Shown: positions 8,529-10,837 of the stretch, in pieces | Layout: every line of letters starts with the position of its first letter | Numbering within the stretch: position 1 is the first letter of the stretch | Origin: Porogramme epimiltina | Taxonomy: Eukaryota; Basidiomycota; Agaricomycetes; Polyporales; Polyporaceae | Length of the DNA: 10,837 nt | Assembly: GCA_900155495.1 (NCBI GenBank) | Contig: FTLJ01001015.1 | Location: forward strand, 1 to 10,837 | Direction of reading: 5' to 3' | Notes under the pieces: generated by a model | What the model was told of the DNA's origin: nothing | The model's input: the letters and a program-made list of their open reading frames with translations, nothing else | The model's database searches: none | Program-made: the position numbers and the translations under genes

Positions 8529-8600
8529 AAGTCGGGAAACCCCTGACTTTCAGTCCGGATTATCCCACATCCCGACTTTACTAAGTCGGGCTGAAGTCGG
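8529..8600. repeat. Perfect 8-bp hairpin with repeated AAGTCGGG motifs
   Basis: CCCGACTT at 8571-8578 and AAGTCGGG at 8583-8590 form a perfect 8-bp stem with a TACT loop. AAGTCGGG also occurs at 8529-8536, and AAGTCGG again at 8594-8600. This gives three direct copies and one inverted copy within 72 bp. TCCGGA palindromes at 8554-8559 and 8603-8608 flank the hairpin. The density suggests part of a small non-autonomous element or a regulatory stem-loop. No terminal inverted repeats or target-site duplication could be delimited. Confidence 0.6.
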
Positions 8601-8725
8601 CCTTCCGGAAAAAGTAGTGGGGCGTGATGGTCGTCATACGCGCCGATGTCACAGGCGCTTAGGTCGGAAGGGGTGACAGCGCCCTTGACGACGTTGACTG
8701 GACTTGTCGCTCTGACTCGCTCATA

Positions 8726-8887
8726 ATGCACTTGCGCCTTCTCTCTTCTTCTGACGATCCTCGGTTGGGTCTGAATCTGCTGTTACTATCCTATGACCTG
8801 CTGCTACCCTGGGCTGTACTCAATGCTGGCTTCTTGAGCTGTTACTTGACTGACTTGTTGCGGCGGCCGGATCTGGGACAGCAATAA
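8726..8887 (+). CDS. Possible smORF with hydrophobic segment (53 aa)
   Basis: An ATG at 8726 opens 53 codons ending in TAA at 8885-8887. The product starts MHLRLLSSSDDPRLGLN, then has a Leu-rich hydrophobic stretch (residues ~16-42, with LLLLSYDLLLPWAVL) that could span a membrane, and ends in a basic tail LLRRPDLGQQ. No family is recognised. The Leu content comes partly from a CTG-rich stretch of DNA, so chance is a serious alternative. No clear TATA or CT block precedes it. Confidence 0.2.
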   Translation: MHLRLLSSSDDPRLGLNLLLLSYDLLLPWAVLNAGFLSCYLTDLLRRPDLGQQ

Positions 8888-9638
8888 CTACGGCGGAACC
8901 TTCAAATCTGTCCATTCTGGGGCTTATGAGATGTACTGATATGTATTGCTTTTATAGGATGCCCGAGAACAGGACGCGGAACATGCCACTGAAACCCGGG
9001 GCGTCCAAAGGTACAAGTACGAGGAGAATGGGAGCCCACTGTGAGGAGAAGGACTTGGGCAGGGCATGATATGGTGCGTCGTTATTATTCCGCACACTCT
9101 ATGGTAGCTTAATCCACATTTCTCCAGTCCGCTCACATTACGGGTGTCGAATCGTAAGTCATCGCACCGCTTCTGTTCTCCGCTCACGCACTCCCCCCGA
9201 CTTGCCCTTGTACAGCGTCGTCGGCCTCAAGTCGGTGCTCCTGCTCACACAGGAGGATGCGGACGTGATCCTCGTCCACTGGCAGGCGCAACGTTGAACG
9301 CGCCGAGGATGAACGCGCCACATGATGCTTTGGGCGAAGTATGTCGGTGAGAAAGGCGCTGCATCTAGTTCGCCACAATGAAGGTGAAGTAGACATAGGA
9401 TCCGTGCACCTCTCGCATAACTTCTGGGTCGTGGATGTGGGACGGCTTCTGTAATGGGCATGCGAATAGACGAGCGGTAAACCGAGGAGGGATGAATCAA
9501 TGACGCGTGACGGAGAATGCGATGGGAGCCTTGGGGTGGGGCTCTGTGCCGTATCCGGGGCCACTGAGGTCTTTGGGTTCTGTCAGGGACGAGGGCGCTC
9601 CGCCGCGGGCGCTGCTCTATCTGACAGCGAAGAGGAGC
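8888..9638. other. Unassigned stretch with isolated exon-like signals
   Basis: No gene can be supported firmly. On the plus strand a GTAAGT donor at 9154 and a TTGTACAG acceptor at 9215 bound a 62-bp intron-like segment, and the following frame (9217-9297) reads VVGLKSVLLLTQEDADVILV to a TGA. On the minus strand, a TTACAG acceptor near 9455 precedes a frame reading HDPEVMREVHGSYVYFTFIV to a TAG. Each could be a leftover exon, but neither links to a start codon. Confidence 0.4.
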
Positions 9639-10001
9639 ATGGTGGACCAGGAAGACCCTCTGGCGCCGCCGTACTCGGATGCGGCGTGTCAGTAGGTCGG
9701 TCGACCTGAGGGCTGCGGCTTCTTTGCGGGGAAGACACCCCCGATATGGGCAGAAAGCGCTGCCCTGTCCTCACTCTTCTCCGGTGGCGCGCTGGGAGGC
9801 ACGGTGAAGCGGCTGGGGAATCGTCCAGAGCCCGCAGCATCAGATGGGCGTGAGTCGACAGCGCGGATAGAGAATGGCGTGGAGATGCTGGCCAGAGACG
9901 CGCTTCAGCGGCAGTCGTGCTGGCGAGTGAACGGGCTCATACTAGCCCAGCGCCGCATTGAGCGCAGGGCACTGCTGAAGCCGGCCATCCCCGCCCTCTG
10001 A
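9639..10001 (+). pseudogene. Unrecognised reading frame interrupted by one TAG
   Basis: An ATG at 9639 in good initiation context (A at -3, G at +4) reads MVDQEDPLAPPYSDAACQ, then hits TAG at 9693-9695. The same frame then stays open for 101 codons to a TGA at 9999-10001. That part starts with a Gly/Ala-rich stretch (WAESAALSSLFSGGALGG) and continues as a charged, probably helical region (ENGVEMLARDALQRQ, then LAQRRIERRALLK). The third codon position is GC-rich and the first is T-poor, as in coding DNA. No in-phase intron removing the TAG could be found, so a nonsense change (CAG TAG context) or an assembly error is likely. An adjoining frame, 9978-10166, reads coherently after a one-base shift (PSEASRLLASGDIGVVRP), hinting at a longer decayed gene. 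Family unknown; high GC makes chance frames common. Confidence 0.3.
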
Positions 10002-10166
10002 GGCGTCGAGATTGCTTGCGTCTGGCGACATCGGCGTTGTTCGTCCGCATACATACAGTCTTTCGAAGCGAAGTCCAGTCCTGGAGACCGAGCACCACGG
10101 GAGTCGCGGTGCCATGTTACAGCGCAGACAGGGGTATGCACGCATCCGCAGCGACAGTCCGATCTA

Positions 10167-10837
10167 GACCCAGTCCTATTTGCCCACTGCTTGTAGGTGG
10201 AAGGAACCAACATGCGAGCCGCGCAAGGGGAGAGCGTAGATATGGTGGCTGCGCGCGCCCTCCAATGACCTCACTCTGCGACGCAGGTCAATGATGCGCC
10301 GACTGCGCGGCACTACCTGGCTAAAAGCGACATTAGTGTTGTACACGGAGGGGTAAAACGCACGACAGACTCGCCTGCTCGAGGTGGAGACTCGTCAACT
10401 TGAAGTGCGCCACAACCCGGGCGCCCCTCGTGTCGCGCGCGGCGTCATCGTACAACGCGACTACTGAGACCTCCACAGTCGCGCTTGCCGCGCGCGAGGA
10501 ATATCTGTCGCCGCGTTCGCTCTACGGAGAGAATGAGCCACTACAGACAGCGAGCGTGGCGTACGCTACTACGAACAAAGGGCGCGTGCTGCGTGCTGCT
10601 GTGGGACAGGCAGGCGGGTCCAGGGACGAGAATGCGCTCGCGCCGCTTCAGCATGACCCGTACACACGAAGTAAGCTGTCTTTGCACGTTGCTTGGGGCG
10701 CGCGCACCGACATGTCGCTCGTACCCTCCGCGCGCACCGCGCGCGTCTAGTCAGCGGCTCCCGTGCACGCGTCTCGAGCCTCCAGGAAGAGCGTTTCTGT
10801 CGTATTTCTACGGTAGAGGCGCGAGGCTGGCGTCGCG
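10167..10837. other. GC- and CpG-rich right end without a supportable gene
   Basis: An open frame of 116 codons lies on the plus strand at 10400-10750, but coherent-looking frames also occur in the other phases and on the minus strand over the same bases. This is what symmetric GCG/CGC-rich sequence produces. No start context, intron or known motif separates one as real. I see no repeat or RNA gene here. Confidence 0.5.

Noticed and set aside
8341..8600. Possible CRISPR array
   Set aside because: Repeats are short, irregularly spaced and lack unique spacers, and the genome is eukaryotic.
10400..10750. Plus-strand open frame of 116 codons
   Set aside because: Competing coherent frames in other phases and on the other strand in CpG-rich DNA; no start context or motif to support it.

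Overview
The window looks like nuclear DNA of a basidiomycete fungus, most likely an agaricomycete. The case rests on one large minus-strand gene split by seven short GT-AG introns (52-99 bp). Its product is a NACHT-WD40 protein whose inter-domain motifs are ones I recognise from agaricomycete NLR-like (STAND) proteins. Genus and species cannot be fixed from the sequence alone.

Layout. Positions 1-444 are the 3' flank of the NLR gene and hold a pure A26 tract at 111-136. Positions 445-5868 (minus strand) hold an apparently intact eight-exon gene for a protein of 1653 residues. In order it has a short basic/aromatic N-terminus, a disordered Ser/Thr/Pro linker, a helical domain like the fungal HeLo/MLKL-type executioner domains, a NACHT NTPase with intact Walker A and B motifs, a winged-helix and helical connector, about 12 readable WD40 repeats, and a C-terminal tail. 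Such proteins are signal-sensing NTPases linked to non-self recognition and regulated cell death. Here the WD40 part would sense, the NACHT part would switch, and the N-terminal helical domain would act. That division of labour comes from the family and was not shown here.

Positions 5869-7093 are the upstream region of the NLR gene, with a pyrimidine-rich core promoter block and nothing else I can support. From about 7094 to the right end the window changes character. Only short, possibly broken genes can be proposed: a two-exon minus-strand reading frame (7094-7379), a minus-strand secreted-peptide-like frame with an apparent one-base frameshift (7755-7978), a 53-codon plus-strand smORF with a hydrophobic stretch (8726-8887), and a plus-strand frame interrupted by a TAG (9639-10001). 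Between them lies repeat-like DNA, including a perfect 8-bp hairpin and repeated AAGTCGGG motifs at 8529-8600. The last ~1.6 kb is visibly richer in G+C and CpG than the NLR gene.

No transposase, reverse transcriptase, rRNA, tRNA or CRISPR array was seen. The NLR gene is the only gene here I hold with high confidence. Right-hand calls are tentative because GC-rich DNA gives plausible-looking reading frames by chance.
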